Positions 1-11,041 of a stretch of 64,000 nt of DNA are shown one piece after another (within the stretch, counting starts at the first letter, position 1; each line of letters starts with the position of its first letter). This DNA is from Phymorhynchus buccinoides. Taxonomy: Eukaryota > Mollusca > Gastropoda > Neogastropoda > Raphitomidae. The DNA lies in the NCBI GenBank assembly GCA_017654935.2, contig CM065698.1, positions 33,438,247-33,502,246 of the forward strand, written 5' to 3'. A program made the position numbers and the translations under genes. The notes under the pieces were generated by a model. That model was not told the DNA's origin, ran no database searches, and was given only the letters and a program-made list of their open reading frames with translations.

Positions 1-30
1 AAAAGTGGCTGGCGGCGAAAGGGTTAAACT
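1..30. repeat. End of a family-M1 palindromic element (GGCGGCGAAAGGGTTAA)
   Basis: The first 28 or so bases carry the terminal motif TGGCTGGCGGCGAAAGGGTT. The same motif ends many roughly 200-250 bp elements elsewhere in the window (for example 19441-19676, 40429-40625, 63365-63613). The rest of this copy lies outside the window. Confidence 0.6.
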
Positions 31-222
31 TTATGAGAAATGTTATGGTACAATCAATATCACACTGATAGCACGCTATAATTTTATAGGAAACAATGGA
101 ACATTCAATGGTACACAACAGTGTTTTACTGGTATTAACACACATCTATCAACATTCACCGAAATGTTTTTCATACAGTAGGCCTACCTCACCCGCATCC
201 CCTCCCAACCCACCTTAGTCCT

Positions 223-765
223 TTAAAGGGGCACCCTGACGGATGAGTTTTTGCAAGAAACACGTCGAGGTCACCAGAAAGACAGTCTTTTCTAGGGTCG
301 GAACACTCACTTTGCTCTGGTTTCCTAGAAATCAAACCGTCAAAACGGCGATTCCTCCTTGGCGGAGTTGCTGGAGAGAGAAGCCATTTTGGACGGGGTG
401 GGTGGAAGCGGAGGTTGAAGTTGTTTCTTCTTTGTAGCGTAGTAAATAAAAACATTGGAACTATTTCCTTTGTTGTGAGCGAAACTCCCTTTGGTAAACT
501 GTATAAAATAGCTTAGGAAAGGTTTGTATTGTAGACATTTTGTGCAAACGATTTGGTTTGACTCAGGCGGCCATTAGAAAAGAGAAGGCGAGTGCGCTGA
601 ATGAATTTGACTTCCAGCCCCTCCGCCAAGGAGGAATCGCCGATTTGATGATTTGATTTCTAGGAAACCAGAGCAAAGTGAGTGTTGCGATCTTAGTAAA
701 GGGTGTTTTCCTGGTGATCTCGACGTTTTTCTTGCAAAAACTCATCCGTCAGGGTGTCTCTTTAA
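223..765. mobile_element. TTAA-flanked MITE with about 145-bp terminal inverted repeats
   Basis: The left arm (227 to about 372) and right arm (about 615-761) are inverted copies of each other with about 85-90% identity. The outer ends read AGGGGCACCCTGACGG and, on the other strand, AGAGACACCCTGACGG. The element is bounded by TTAA at 223-226 and 762-765, which fits a 4-bp TTAA target-site duplication as made by piggyBac-type transposases. Short open frames inside each arm are mirror images of each other and are not genes. No transposase is present, so it is non-autonomous. The piggyBac assignment is inferred from TTAA alone. Confidence 0.75.
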
Positions 766-1860
<1,095 letters not shown>

Positions 1861-1862
1861 TA

Positions 1863-1959
1863 GACACACACACACACGCACACACGCATGCAGCACGCGC
1901 GTACACGTACACACGTGCGCACACGTACACACATAGAGAGACAGAACAGGGGGAGAGAG

Positions 1960-2007
<48 letters not shown>
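1863..2007. repeat. (CA)n then (GA)n microsatellite
   Basis: An interrupted CA/CG run (1863-1933) is followed by GA (about 1953-2007). Confidence 0.9.
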
Positions 2008-2010
<3 letters not shown>

Positions 2011-2082
2011 CGAACGAACGAAATTTTTTTTATTGAGGGAAAAAGAGTAAGCACACAATGGGCTTTTTTACATCTTGCCCTC

Positions 2083-2212
2083 AAACAAACATGCAAGAAA
2101 ATCAATATATTCAACACAAAAATAATGAAGAAGCATGCAAAAAATAATAATCGAAGAATTATCCATGAAGAAGAAAACATAGATACAACAAAACCGTCTA
2201 TCTATCGCACAT
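2083..2212 (+). repeat. Long direct repeat, copy 1 (flanks the LINE fragment)
   Basis: About 130 bp beginning AAACAAACATGCAAGAAAATC recurs almost unchanged at about 3161-3287. The two copies bracket the LINE-derived segment and each adjoins a GA tract on its outer side. They are far longer than an ordinary LINE target-site duplication, so a segmental tandem duplication with later insertion is more likely. Confidence 0.8.
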
Positions 2213-2219
2213 GTCGCAC

Positions 2220-3160
2220 ATTTTGACAAAATTGTCGCACTTCAAATCGAGGCTACACTTCAAAATTAATTGAGGCCGCTCTTTAAAATGATGTATTTTA
2301 AAATCGTACAATATAATAAACATACGTAATACAGACACTACAACAGACACGACGAGTATGCGGTGCTTCTTTTGATGAGTATAAGTAGGATGCATAGTTT
2401 TAAATGTTTTCCAAAAGATATAAAAAGTTACGAAATGGTGCAGAGATAACATTCTGGTTTACAGATTAAAATTATTGAAAATCCAGGGGAGGTAACTCAT
2501 GATTGGAGTGGTAAAAATAGACCGCGTGCCACAAACTATTGCGATTTCGCGCTTGTTTAAAACAGTAATGCCCGAGTACACATTAAAAGAAGATGAAATA
2601 GTATTCCATAAGCAGCCACCTGAATATACAAGACTAGATTTAAAAAGGTCAACTCTTGGAAGAGGTATTTTTATTTTAAAAACATTACGGACAAGGTTAA
2701 TTTCAAATTTATTTTTTAATGTTGGAGGAGCATAATCGGACATTAATCTAAACATAAAAATTGCTTTGTTGTACACAAGCTTCCATTTTAGAGGTAGAAT
2801 TTCTAAACGCTGATAATCAGTAAGTGTAAGGGAAGATGATTTCAGAAGGATCAATTTCAATGCACGTCTATACAAACTGCATAATGGTTTTAAAATTTTC
2901 TCGCTTGCCAGATCCCAAATTGTAGAGGCATAGTTGATGTGTGACTGGATATAAGCATTGAAAAAAAGTTTACGACTCTCTAAATCAAGAAAATGCTTTA
3001 TCCTGGAAAGTTGATAGACTTTTTTTGATACTTGCTTACAAACCATGGATATTTGATGGGACCATAAAAGGTTGTGATCAACAATAAGTCCTAAAATGTT
3101 ATGATAGTCAACCTCTTCCATGATTTCACCATTGATATACAGGGATTGAGAACCAAGGGT
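2220..3160 (-). mobile_element. 5'-truncated non-LTR retrotransposon (LINE), C-terminal part of reverse transcriptase ORF
   Basis: A minus-strand frame (stop at 2459, readable from about 3150) encodes roughly 230 residues that look like the region after the palm domain of Jockey/CR1-type ORF2. Typical features are a YHNILGLIVDHNLLWSHQI stretch, a KVYQLSRIKHFLD segment, the INYASTIWDLAS segment, and a late GGCLWNTISSSF motif that corresponds to the usual G.xLWNxLP motif. The YxDD catalytic core and the endonuclease are absent, so this is a dead 3' fragment. The sequence 2220-2458 is probably its 3' UTR. The family assignment comes from recognition of conserved spacing, not from a search. Confidence 0.8.
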
Positions 3161-3285
3161 AAAACAAACATGCAAGAAAATCAATATATTCAACACAAAA
3201 ATAATGAAGAAGCATGCAAAAAATAATCATCGAAGAATTATCCATGAAGAAGAAAAAATAGATACAACAAAACCGTCTATCTATC

Positions 3286-3287
<2 letters not shown>
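3161..3287 (+). repeat. Long direct repeat, copy 2
   Basis: Near-identical partner of 2083-2212. The copies differ at a few bases (for example AATAATAATCG against AATAATCATCG). It runs into a poly-C stretch (about 3286-3303) and then a GA tract. Confidence 0.8.
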
Positions 3288-3436
<149 letters not shown>

Positions 3437-3549
3437 ACAGGGAGACAGAGTAAATATCTGTAACATATTCTCAGAATTACAGAAATAATGTTGTATGGTA
3501 TATTGTTGACATAAACAACTGAGGGTCAAACAGTAATAGAACATGGGAT

Positions 3550-3609
3550 GAATACATACAAACACACACTCACATGCACACACACACATGCACAGCTGGC
3601 ACAACTTGC

Positions 3610-3671
<62 letters not shown>
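3550..3671. repeat. (CA)n microsatellite
   Basis: An interrupted CA run is followed by a pure block at 3613-3671. Confidence 0.9.
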
Positions 3672-3673
<2 letters not shown>

Positions 3674-3796
3674 ATTATTGTCAATCGGACGTTTTTAATG
3701 CACATTGGCCTTGGGCCACAATGCGTTAAGGGAGAGGGAGGGGGGGCGGTTGACAGAGACACAGACGGAGAGAGAGAAGTCTTAAGACTCAAAAAC

Positions 3797-3802
3797 TTTA
3801 TT
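3797..3802 (-). promoter_or_regulatory. Candidate poly(A) signal AATAAA of the RING gene
   Basis: TTTATT on the plus strand reads AATAAA on the minus strand, about 125 nt past the stop codon of the RING exon. It is the first canonical hexamer downstream. The 3' UTR between stop and signal contains the CA microsatellite at about 3848-3911. Confidence 0.5.
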
Positions 3803-3847
3803 ACGCAAGTAGAAGGCAGGCAAAACAATCAGCAGAACACCCTCCCA

Positions 3848-3863
3848 ACACACACACACACGC

Positions 3864-3911
<48 letters not shown>
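3848..3911. repeat. (CA)n microsatellite in the presumed 3' UTR of the RING gene
   Basis: A CA tract with a few CG interruptions lies immediately 3' of the minus-strand stop codon at 3925-3927. Confidence 0.9.
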
Positions 3912-3924
3912 TTCCCATCTTCAA

Positions 3925-4204
3925 TCAGTCCACACACATTTCAGAGTCCTCGACCTCCGCGTTGCACAGAGGGCACCGGGCGACCTTGGCCTCGACCTTG
4001 ACCCAGCAGGCGCGGCACACGCACTGGTGGTGGCAGGGTTTCAGGGTGACCTCAGACTTGAGGGCCCCGCACACTCCGCAGGGCAGGCGGACCCCCTTGA
4101 GGGCTTCCCGGAGCTGCCCAGGGGAGGTACTGCTTAGCTCGGACACTCCCAGAGAGTGAAGGATTTTGTGGGCTTCCTTCTGCTTCATCCGTACGATGTC
4201 CGGA
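3925..4204 (-). CDS. Terminal exon of an ankyrin/RING-type E3 ubiquitin ligase (RING finger)
   Basis: About 93 residues ending in a stop codon. The acceptor is TTGACAG before TCCGGACATC, and the exon starts with one base of a split codon. The C-terminal half is a C3HC4 RING: CGVC, eleven residues, then CHHQCVCRAC and finally CPLC. The Cys/His spacing matches the C-terminal RINGs of mind-bomb-type ligases. RING fingers of this class recruit an E2 and promote ubiquitin transfer. The preceding 40 residues (KEAHKILHSLGVSELS) look like a helical linker. The phase fits the exon at 6677-6837 exactly (two bases plus one, giving AAT), so the two are probably consecutive exons. The MIB-like assignment is tentative because other ankyrin-RING ligases share the spacing. 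Confidence 0.8.
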
Positions 4205-4538
4205 CTGTCAAGACATAGGAGACAGAGCAACCTCATTATATCATGGGCGCAACTTTTCCTGGTATTGACAACTTTCCTGACCTTTCACCTGTATTCTTGA
4301 AACTTCCGGTTTTACGAAGGCATCTGTGAACTGTAACATTGGTTGCAGGTCAACTCGTTCTTCTACCAACTCGTCCCTCTCCCCCATCTCTCTTGTCTGT
4401 TTGTTTGACTGTCTGTCGGGGGCGACTTGGCGAAGGGACGATTTGACCGGTCACCTTTTTTGCATTGAGTCATGCTAACCACGTGTGTCCTCGAGCTGTC
4501 GACCTTTCTTTGTTGTTGTTGTTGTTTGAGTGATTATT

Positions 4539-4630
4539 TTAACCCTTTCGCCCTAATTTCATGCCTGTCAGTGACATGGGTGTTAAACCATTGTGGTGCA
4601 TAAATACGACATTGGCGGTGAAAGGGTTAA
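4539..4630. mobile_element. Short family-M1 palindromic element with TTAA ends
   Basis: It starts TTAACCCTTTCGCC and ends GGCGGTGAAAGGGTTAA. The interior ACATGGGTGTTAAACCATTG is shared with M1 copies at 19600-19690 and 51180-51230. It has no coding potential. Confidence 0.7.
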
Positions 4631-4997
4631 TTGGAACGGAAGCGGGAAGCATATTCTTAATTTTAGTAACACTAATGGCAGCCACCATACGGCGTCCCAG
4701 GAAATCCGTGATATGGTTTCCTGTTTTTGAATTTGACCCGAAAAGGAAGTTCCTTTTTTAAAATTTATCAGACAATATTTTCAAACACTTTAAAATAAGC
4801 ATTTGTATAAATTGTGGGGAAAAGCAAACTAAAATACCATCATATAGGCCTATCAATTTTGCTTCAGCTGCAGGGGGACATTACCCCTGGCCTTTCAGGG
4901 TTTTTCATTTTGTGTAGTGGCACCCATGTTATATATTTCACTCAATTCAGTACACTGCCATGCTCTAATACATCTATGTGCTACACCCTATTATACC

Positions 4998-5085
4998 TAC
5001 TAGCGCAACGCCGAGTACTGGTAACGCCTAGTAACGGTAACGCCTAGTAACGGTAACGCCAAGTACTGGTAACGCTGAGTACAGC
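4998..5085 (+). repeat. Minisatellite, about 16-bp unit, about 5 copies
   Basis: Repeats of the type GGTAACGCCTAGTAAC, with GAGTACT/AAGTACT variants. Confidence 0.8.
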
Positions 5086-5480
5086 AAATTTGAAGCGACG
5101 CGCTCTCCCGATTCTTTTCAAATTTGCTGCCAGGCTTTGCCCGGGCCATAGCAAGCCTGATCTCACATTTGAGGCGATTCGGTTAAGAAACGGCGGAGTT
5201 ATTCGTGAAAAGGTGAAGCGGCGCATAGCGCGCACGTTTCTAAACCGATTCGCTTTCGGTTTGACACACTAATAGTCACCGGTCATCTACCTGCCAAATT
5301 TAAAGGCAATCGATCCAGAAATGCTGGAGATACGGGCGCCGAAACTCCGGCGGATACGCGTTTCGCACATTTGCGAAACCGCGCAAATGACACGGCCACC
5401 CCGGTTGCCGTTGCCATTACCCCGTTAGGGCTCACAGCAAATTTGAAGCGGTTCGGTCGAAAAACGGCGGAATTATAAGG
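5085..5480. repeat. Degenerate dispersed repeat with AAATTTGAAGCGATTCGGT motif
   Basis: Phrases such as CAAATTTGAAGCG, GATTCGGTTAAG and ACGGCGGAGTTAT occur at least twice in this block (about 5085-5260 and 5440-5480). A related phrase recurs at 13105-13140 and 57725-57760. No coding signal was seen. Confidence 0.5.
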
Positions 5481-5496
5481 CCCGTTTTGTGTTTCA

Positions 5497-5562
<66 letters not shown>
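5497..5562. repeat. (CA)n microsatellite
   Basis: An almost pure CA run of about 66 bp. Confidence 0.95.
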
Positions 5563-5566
<4 letters not shown>

Positions 5567-5639
5567 CACATGGCTTTTTACTATATGATGATTCCAGCCG
5601 AACTTTCGTGCTTGACTTTGACACTGGTGCATTTTGTCG

Positions 5640-5835
5640 GTTGGTAGTCAGAAGGTACTATCACTACAAAGGAAAAGAAAGGAGACAATAATATCTGTAC
5701 TGTTAGAAACTCGGGACTTTCCTGGTGTTGCACTGCCTCCGGGCATTGCCTCCAGGATCGTTCCCACATTCTTTATATCTACTAATGTCCCATATGTGTC
5801 TGTTTCAGACCGGAGGACGTTAAACAGATTTTTCT
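5640..5835 (+). mobile_element. SINE-like repeat, family S1
   Basis: It carries the family signature TGGTGTTGCACTGCCTCCGG, then a CCCATATGTGTCTG segment, and ends with GGACGTTAAACAG. Related copies lie at 6115-6255, 16250-16445, 18000-18205, 52665-52870 and 54430-54620. It is short, lacks an ORF and varies at the 5' end, which suggests a SINE. A tRNA-like head was not proved. Confidence 0.6.
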
Positions 5836-5913
5836 TCTGGTTACCAGCTGTGTGTTTTAATGGATTAATTTCTCTTTGCCTACGGCTGATGGATGTGCAT
5901 TTACTAATTCCCC

Positions 5914-6075
5914 TAAAGGGCCAGCCACACGTCAGCTAAAATCGCACGATTCTACGATACGATTCCGATTCGATCACGTGGTCTCCAAGAACAAATGCAA
6001 TTCGCACTTCGAGATCACGTGATCGAATAGCATCGTACAGTCGTGCGATTTTAGCTGACGTGTGGCTGACCCTTA
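5914..6075. mobile_element. About 160-bp TIR element (AAGGGCCAGCCACACGTCAG)
   Basis: The left end AAGGGCCAGCCACACGTCAG continues into AAAATCGCACGA. The right end is its inverse, TCGTGCGATTTTAGCTGACG followed by TGTGGCTGACCCTT. The interior has a second inverted pair, ATCACGTG. It is a MITE by structure. The hAT-like CAG start is suggestive, but no clean 8-bp duplication was found. Confidence 0.65.
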
Positions 6076-6114
6076 TCTCTCGTACAAGTTGTTTTCAGCT
6101 CATTTCTTAGGTGA

Positions 6115-6255
6115 CAGTTCCCATGCCTATCTGTATTGTTGGGGATTCGGGACATTGCTGGTGTTGCACTGCCTCCGGGATCGTTCCCACCATCTTTGTA
6201 TATACTAATATCCCATGTGTGTCTGCTCTAGACCGGATGACGTTAAACAGATTTT
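6115..6255 (+). mobile_element. SINE-like repeat, family S1 (second copy)
   Basis: It shares the TGGTGTTGCACTGCCTCCGG core and the GACGTTAAACAG end with 5640-5835, about 450 bp upstream and in the same orientation. Confidence 0.6.
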
Positions 6256-6296
6256 CAATCTTATGTGACCATGTCAGAACTCATTCCAATTTGATC

Positions 6297-6505
6297 CCGG
6301 TATATCCTTTGGCGCTTTGTCCTTGACCCAGTTCGTGTGATCGACCTTGACATTTTGAACTCGCTCGTGCTTTATGAAAGCCTGTTTCAGTAACTCATTC
6401 CGCTTCGCGTACTCTAGATTATATCCTTTTCCCGTTGCCCTTGACCCAGTTTTTGTGTGTTCGACCGTGACCATTTCAACTCACTTGGGCTTCATGAAAG
6501 TCCAT
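6297..6505 (-). repeat. Two degenerate copies of the ankyrin exon's 3' edge with its splice donor
   Basis: Segments 6297-6390 and 6420-6505 repeat the order seen at 6610-6705: TATATCCTTT, CTTGACCCAGTT, TTCGACC or TTCGGCC, AACTCACTTG (the donor on minus) and GCTTCATGAA (the exon end). All three are in the same orientation, so the exon-end-plus-intron-start unit was tandemly duplicated into the downstream intron. The donor motif is intact in the second copy (ACTCAC) and altered in the first (ACTCGC). Confidence 0.75.
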
Positions 6506-6676
6506 TTCAGTAACGCATAACTCATTCCACTTTTGCATACCCTAGATTATGCAGTACATCAAACGAGCATACCCAACAAGTGGAAATAAATGTCGAATCT
6601 GATCAGGTGATATATCCTTTTGCGCGTTGCCCTTGACCCAGTTTTTGTGTGTTCGGCCTTGACCTTTTCAACTCAC

Positions 6677-6837
6677 TTGTGCTTCATGAAGGCCTTGACC
6701 CCGTTCCTGACGGCGCTGACGCCGAAGCTGAAGGCAGTTTTGCCCTTCTTGTCCAGAGCATCCACAAAGGCCCCATTGCTGATGAGCAGGTTGGCGATCT
6801 GAATCCGGTAGGCGATCACCACCTCCGGCTTTTCCAT
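6677..6837 (-). CDS. Internal exon with ankyrin-like repeat, ankyrin/RING ligase
   Basis: A 161-nt exon between acceptor TTTTGCACAG and donor GTGAGT. It starts in phase 0 with ATGGAAAAG and ends with two bases of a split codon that the RING exon (3925-4204) completes. The 53 residues contain RIQIANLLISNGAFVDALDK, which fits the second helix and hairpin start of an ankyrin repeat (LLxxGAxVDAxDKxGKTAF), followed by a helix ending AFMKH. Ankyrin repeats in such ligases bind substrate. Partial copies of both edges of this exon surround it (6297-6505; 7072-7140; 9929-10012; 10609-10694). Whether the first ATG could be a start codon cannot be decided; upstream exons are expected beyond the gap. Confidence 0.75.
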
Positions 6838-6894
6838 CTGTGCAAAAAGAAAAGAATAGAAAGTCTGTTTTACCATTCGGGTTTTGTTTTTGAG

Positions 6895-6994
6895 AGTGAG
6901 AGTGAGAACGGGGGGGGGGGGGCAGAGAGAGAGAGAGAGAGAGGGGTGAGAGAGAGAGAGAGAGAGAGAGGGGGAGAGAGAGAGAGAGGGAGGG

Positions 6995-7067
<73 letters not shown>
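6895..7067. repeat. (GA)n microsatellite with G-runs
   Basis: GA repeats with several GGG interruptions end exactly at the partial exon copy (GGCCCC at 7068). Confidence 0.95.
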
Positions 7068-7140
7068 CCCCATTTCTGATGAGTAGGTAGGCGATCTGAA
7101 TCCTGTGGGGAATCACCACCTCCGGTGTTTCACTCTGTGT
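7068..7140 (-). pseudogene. Truncated copy of the ankyrin exon's 5' edge, joined to a CT tract
   Basis: On the minus strand it reads from an ACAG acceptor-like site through the codons for RIQIAYLLIRNGA and then stops being exon-like at GGGGCC, where the CT microsatellite starts. It matches the first roughly 70 nt of exon 6677-6837 with substitutions. The authentic exon continues past GGGGCC with TTTGTGGATG, so this copy is truncated. It lies in the intron upstream of the real exon. Confidence 0.75.
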
Positions 7141-7144
7141 GTAA

Positions 7145-8290
7145 CCTTCCCAATATCTAAGTTCGTATTTGGGTAAGTTTTAGATGTTTAGTAGGTTGCA
7201 GTAAAAAGTTATATAATTATTTTGTAAAATTAATAAGGGGTTATTTTCTTTCATATTGATTTATTTTATTATTGTTCTGTTTGTTTTTTATTACTATTAT
7301 TGATAATGGTTGATATTAAAAACTTTGAGAAAAGAAAAATGTAAAGAAAACGAAGTGCCTGATGGGATAGCGTGTTTTTGCCGCTTACTAAAGATGGAGG
7401 GAAAATGATGGAATTGTGGCCAAAACAAGCAGTTGCTAATTCAGGTATGACATGGTTAATTTTATGTTTTTTGATAAATTTATGTTATGTTTGAATAGAA
7501 GAATTAAGGAGTGAAAAGGTTGTAAGTTTAGAACTTTATTAAAAACTATGTTTTTTCTGTGGTTGATCAATAGCCAAATTGATGAAAACTGGCGTTCGTT
7601 GTCAGATATTATTGGGTGAAGCTGCACGCTAGTTTTGCGTAAATGTTCAATTGTTATGGTGTTATTAATTGGGGAAGGAAGATTTGGAGTATTACAATCA
7701 ATGGTCTTGAAACTGATGTTACAATTTTTCACATTAAGTTTGAATTGTCCTGGGAGACGCTGAAGCCAGAGTTGTTATTAGTTTTTACATATTGATATGT
7801 TAACTGTATATCGTCATTGGCTATGATAATTGAGATTATGACATGTTGTTTGTACTTTGTCAATTTTGTCATTAAATAGTTATCTGGTTGGCTTGTGTTT
7901 AGCTGAGGAGCAGTTTCGTTCTGTAACAGATTGCTTTACATTGAGAGTGTTCTGTTAATGGTTATGTAAGAAAGATGGTGAGTGTTTGGTATGTGCAGCA
8001 TTTTATAAATTGAAGAGAGATGGTGTTATCAGTGGGGGTGATGTCTGATCATAGTTCTGTGTAAAGAATGTTTTGAGACAACGTTTCGCTGATTAAATAA
8101 GGAGGTTTCTCCAATTAATTCAAGTTATAATACAATGGCTTGATGGAATTAGCATTAATCTTGCATTTATTGACAAAATAAGGCAGTACAAAAGATTATT
8201 ATAACTTTCAAAAGTTGCGTTGATGTCAGTGGGGTACGTATTCTGTCCAACCACACGTCCTCGTCGTAGGAGGCGGGCAACGGCTTAGGC
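7145..8290. other. AT/T-rich sequence with no recognised feature
   Basis: No exon, RNA gene or clear repeat boundary was seen. The short open frames have no family resemblance. Confidence 0.4.
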
Positions 8291-8295
8291 TGGCT

Positions 8296-8530
8296 TATGT
8301 GGTCATGGCCCTCCCGTGGGGATACCGGGGGGTCTTTCAGCAGAAATAGTTCCCCCTTCTTCTGTATGTTCTATGCTAGTAACTTCCCCTACTCTGTCAC
8401 TCTCTTTGACTCTGCCTTTTCTCTTCTTTTTGCTTTCTGGCGTCTACTTTTTTCTGCCTTGTTGGTCCATTCACCTGCATTTTTTTCTATAAAACCCTTC
8501 CACGTTTTTTCTTTTTCCTGTTGCATGATT
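8296..8530 (+). repeat. Dispersed repeat family R3 (GGGGATACCGGGGGGTC)
   Basis: It starts GTGGGGATACCGGGGGGTCT, then AGTTCCCCC, CTCTTTGACTCTGCCTTTTC. The same order is found at 48069-48420 and 51950-52310 and, inverted, at 18502-18915 and 24395-24760. It is a multi-copy element without a maintained ORF. Confidence 0.7.
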
Positions 8531-8533
8531 CTG

Positions 8534-8558
8534 ATCGCTTCTCGGCCTTTTGGCTAGG
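8534..8558 (+). pseudogene. Fragment matching the 5' end of U2 snRNA
   Basis: ATCGCTTCTCGGCCTTTTGG followed by CTAGG is the conserved first 25 or so nt of animal U2 snRNA (AUCGCUUCUCGGCCUUUUGGCUAAG) with one change. The branch-point-binding region and all later U2 domains are absent, since the sequence diverges after this point. It is therefore a 5'-only U2 pseudogene or the head of a U2-derived chimeric retroposon that continues to about 8650. Confidence 0.75.
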
Positions 8559-8779
8559 ACAGTGATTCAGGAACATAAATTTTTGACCTGGTTGGTTTGT
8601 TCAGCCCGTCGTACATGGCGAAAGCCGATACGCGACGTTAAACTGAACTTCCATCCTTTTTACAATTTATGACATGCCAGGTTTTTTTAATTATTGTACA
8701 CTGGCATCCATACGTGATAATTACGCACTTGAGTGGGCACCTGTTGTCCATTCTGCAGTGCATATTAGCTTATATAGCA

Positions 8780-9080
8780 TTTTTTAAATTTAATTTAGCT
8801 TACTAGTATGTATTTGTTATTCTTTTTTACTGTTTTTAAAAAAACCTGGATCCGATAAATGAGAGTATGGTAGCTCCACGTTTCCAGCACTTATGAGCTA
8901 TAGGGTATAATGATGGAAGTGTCATGTTATGAATTGTACTACATTTTTTGTTTTCAGGTTTTGTACGTTGCTAAGATTCATGGATTTGTGTTTTGCTATA
9001 CGTGGTGGATTTTTATGCGGTGACAGTCCTGAGATAACCATAGCTGTTGACGGGACTATAACAGACTAACTAACCATGAG
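8780..9080 (+). repeat. Dispersed repeat family R1 (ends GACGGGACTATAACAGACTAAC)
   Basis: About 290 bp shared with 15475-15760 (inverted) and 55125-55400. Common phrases include CCTGGATCCGATAAATGAGA, GTGTCATGTTATGAATTG and GATAACCATAGCTGTTGACG. The copy here lies outside the large inverted repeat, so the family is dispersed. Confidence 0.7.
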
Positions 9081-9084
9081 ACAT

Positions 9085-9690
9085 GATCGAGTATTGGACT
9101 TTTAAAATAAATGTAGATTTATCTCTCTGTCATTGGAATAATGACTATTAAAGGCTGTAGCAAATACCTGGAAAGTTATGTAATTGTAATGGAGTGTTGA
9201 CTTGTAATTGCTTTTTGTGATCTGTTGACGTCATGTTTTCATGAGACTGTAACAGTTATGTTCGTTGTTTTATATGTTCGTTACATTACAATGAAGCAAG
9301 TAGAATTATTGTTAATATGTTTTGTAATATTTTGATGTGATTCTGTGGATTACAGTGTCTGCAGACAACATCCTTGCCATCTGACCATGTTTCTGTCTAA
9401 ACCTCACTGCTGATTTTTTATTCTGAAACTGTAGCAATTTGAAAAGATATAATATAAATTCATTTTTGGGGAAAAAGGAAACAAAAATTTGTAACTAGAA
9501 ATAAATACATTTCATTTTGGGAAGACCAACAATTGTGAACTTTTTATTGGGGAATTCAGTAATAGTTAAAAGACAGTTAATTTACAGTGAAGCTTTTTTG
9601 TGTTGTGGTTATTTTATTGAAGAAGAAAAATTTGTTGGTTGCCTTAAAAGAAACAAGAAATAAAACTTCGATTTGAATCATCTTTGTTTT
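9085..9690. other. AT-rich sequence without a recognised feature
   Basis: Only short frames are present and no repeat family was recognised. Confidence 0.4.
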
Positions 9691-9829
9691 GGTTTGTATT
9701 TTGGTTGATCCTGTATATATTAGGCCTACTTTTACAGTTGAACTTGGGAATAACACTCACGCACTCAATTCGGGGTGGTGGTGGGGTTACATGTGCAAGC
9801 GAAAAGAATACTTTCGTTTATTATTCGTT

Positions 9830-9886
9830 TTTGGAGGGAGAGGGGGAGAAATGGAGAAATGGAAAGAGGTGGAGGGGAGAGAGGGG

Positions 9887-9928
<42 letters not shown>
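9830..9928. repeat. (GA)n microsatellite
   Basis: GGGAGA-rich lead-in followed by pure GA, ending at the exon-edge copy (GGCCCC at 9929). Confidence 0.95.
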
Positions 9929-10608
<680 letters not shown>

Positions 10609-10694
10609 GGCCCCAGTTTTGATCAGTAGGTTGGCGATCTGAATCCTTAGGGCCATCACCTCCCACTTTTCACTCTGTGCAAGGCAAGTCTGGG
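10609..10694 (-). pseudogene. Truncated copy of the ankyrin exon's 5' edge (copy 4)
   Basis: Essentially identical to 9929-10012 over about 85 bp, including the acceptor-like TTGCACAG and the GGGGCC/CT junction. Their identity implies a very recent duplication of a roughly 680-bp unit (exon fragment plus GA tract) or an assembly duplication across the GA tract. Confidence 0.8.
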
Positions 10695-10714
10695 TTATTA
10701 TTCGTTTGTTGTTG

Positions 10715-10995
10715 TTGTTTTGGGGAGGGTGAGAGGGAGAAAGGGAGGGAGGGAAGAACTAGAGAGAGGGGGGGGAGGAGGAGAGAAGGAGAGAGATAAA
10801 GACAGACACACACACAGAGAGAGAGAGAAAGAGACAGACATAGATTGAAAGAGAGATACAGACAAAAAGAGAGTGACAGACATATAAACAGAAGAGGGAG
10901 GGGGGGGGGGAAGGAGAAGGGTGAAGAGAGGGTGGAAGAAGGAAAAGCAGTGGAAGAAAAGAAGAGAGGAGGGAACTTGAGGAGGGGGGTGGGGT
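10715..10995. repeat. Purine-rich low-complexity sequence
   Basis: GGGAGG and GAGAGA runs with GACAGACA interruptions. No gene was seen. Confidence 0.8.
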
Positions 10996-11041
10996 GGGGG
11001 GGTGTCCTGGTTTCCAGAAACCAGCAATCATTGCAACACTT

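Larger units (their letters stand above)
4205..6676 (-). other. Intron of the ankyrin/RING gene, filled with repeats
   Basis: The donor is at 6676-6671 (GTGAGT on the minus strand) and the acceptor lies just above 4204. The intron contains an M1 element, a 16-bp minisatellite, a degenerate dispersed repeat with AAATTTGAAGCG motifs (about 5085-5480), a CA tract, two SINE-like copies, a 160-bp TIR element and partial copies of the exon's 3' edge. Confidence 0.65.
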
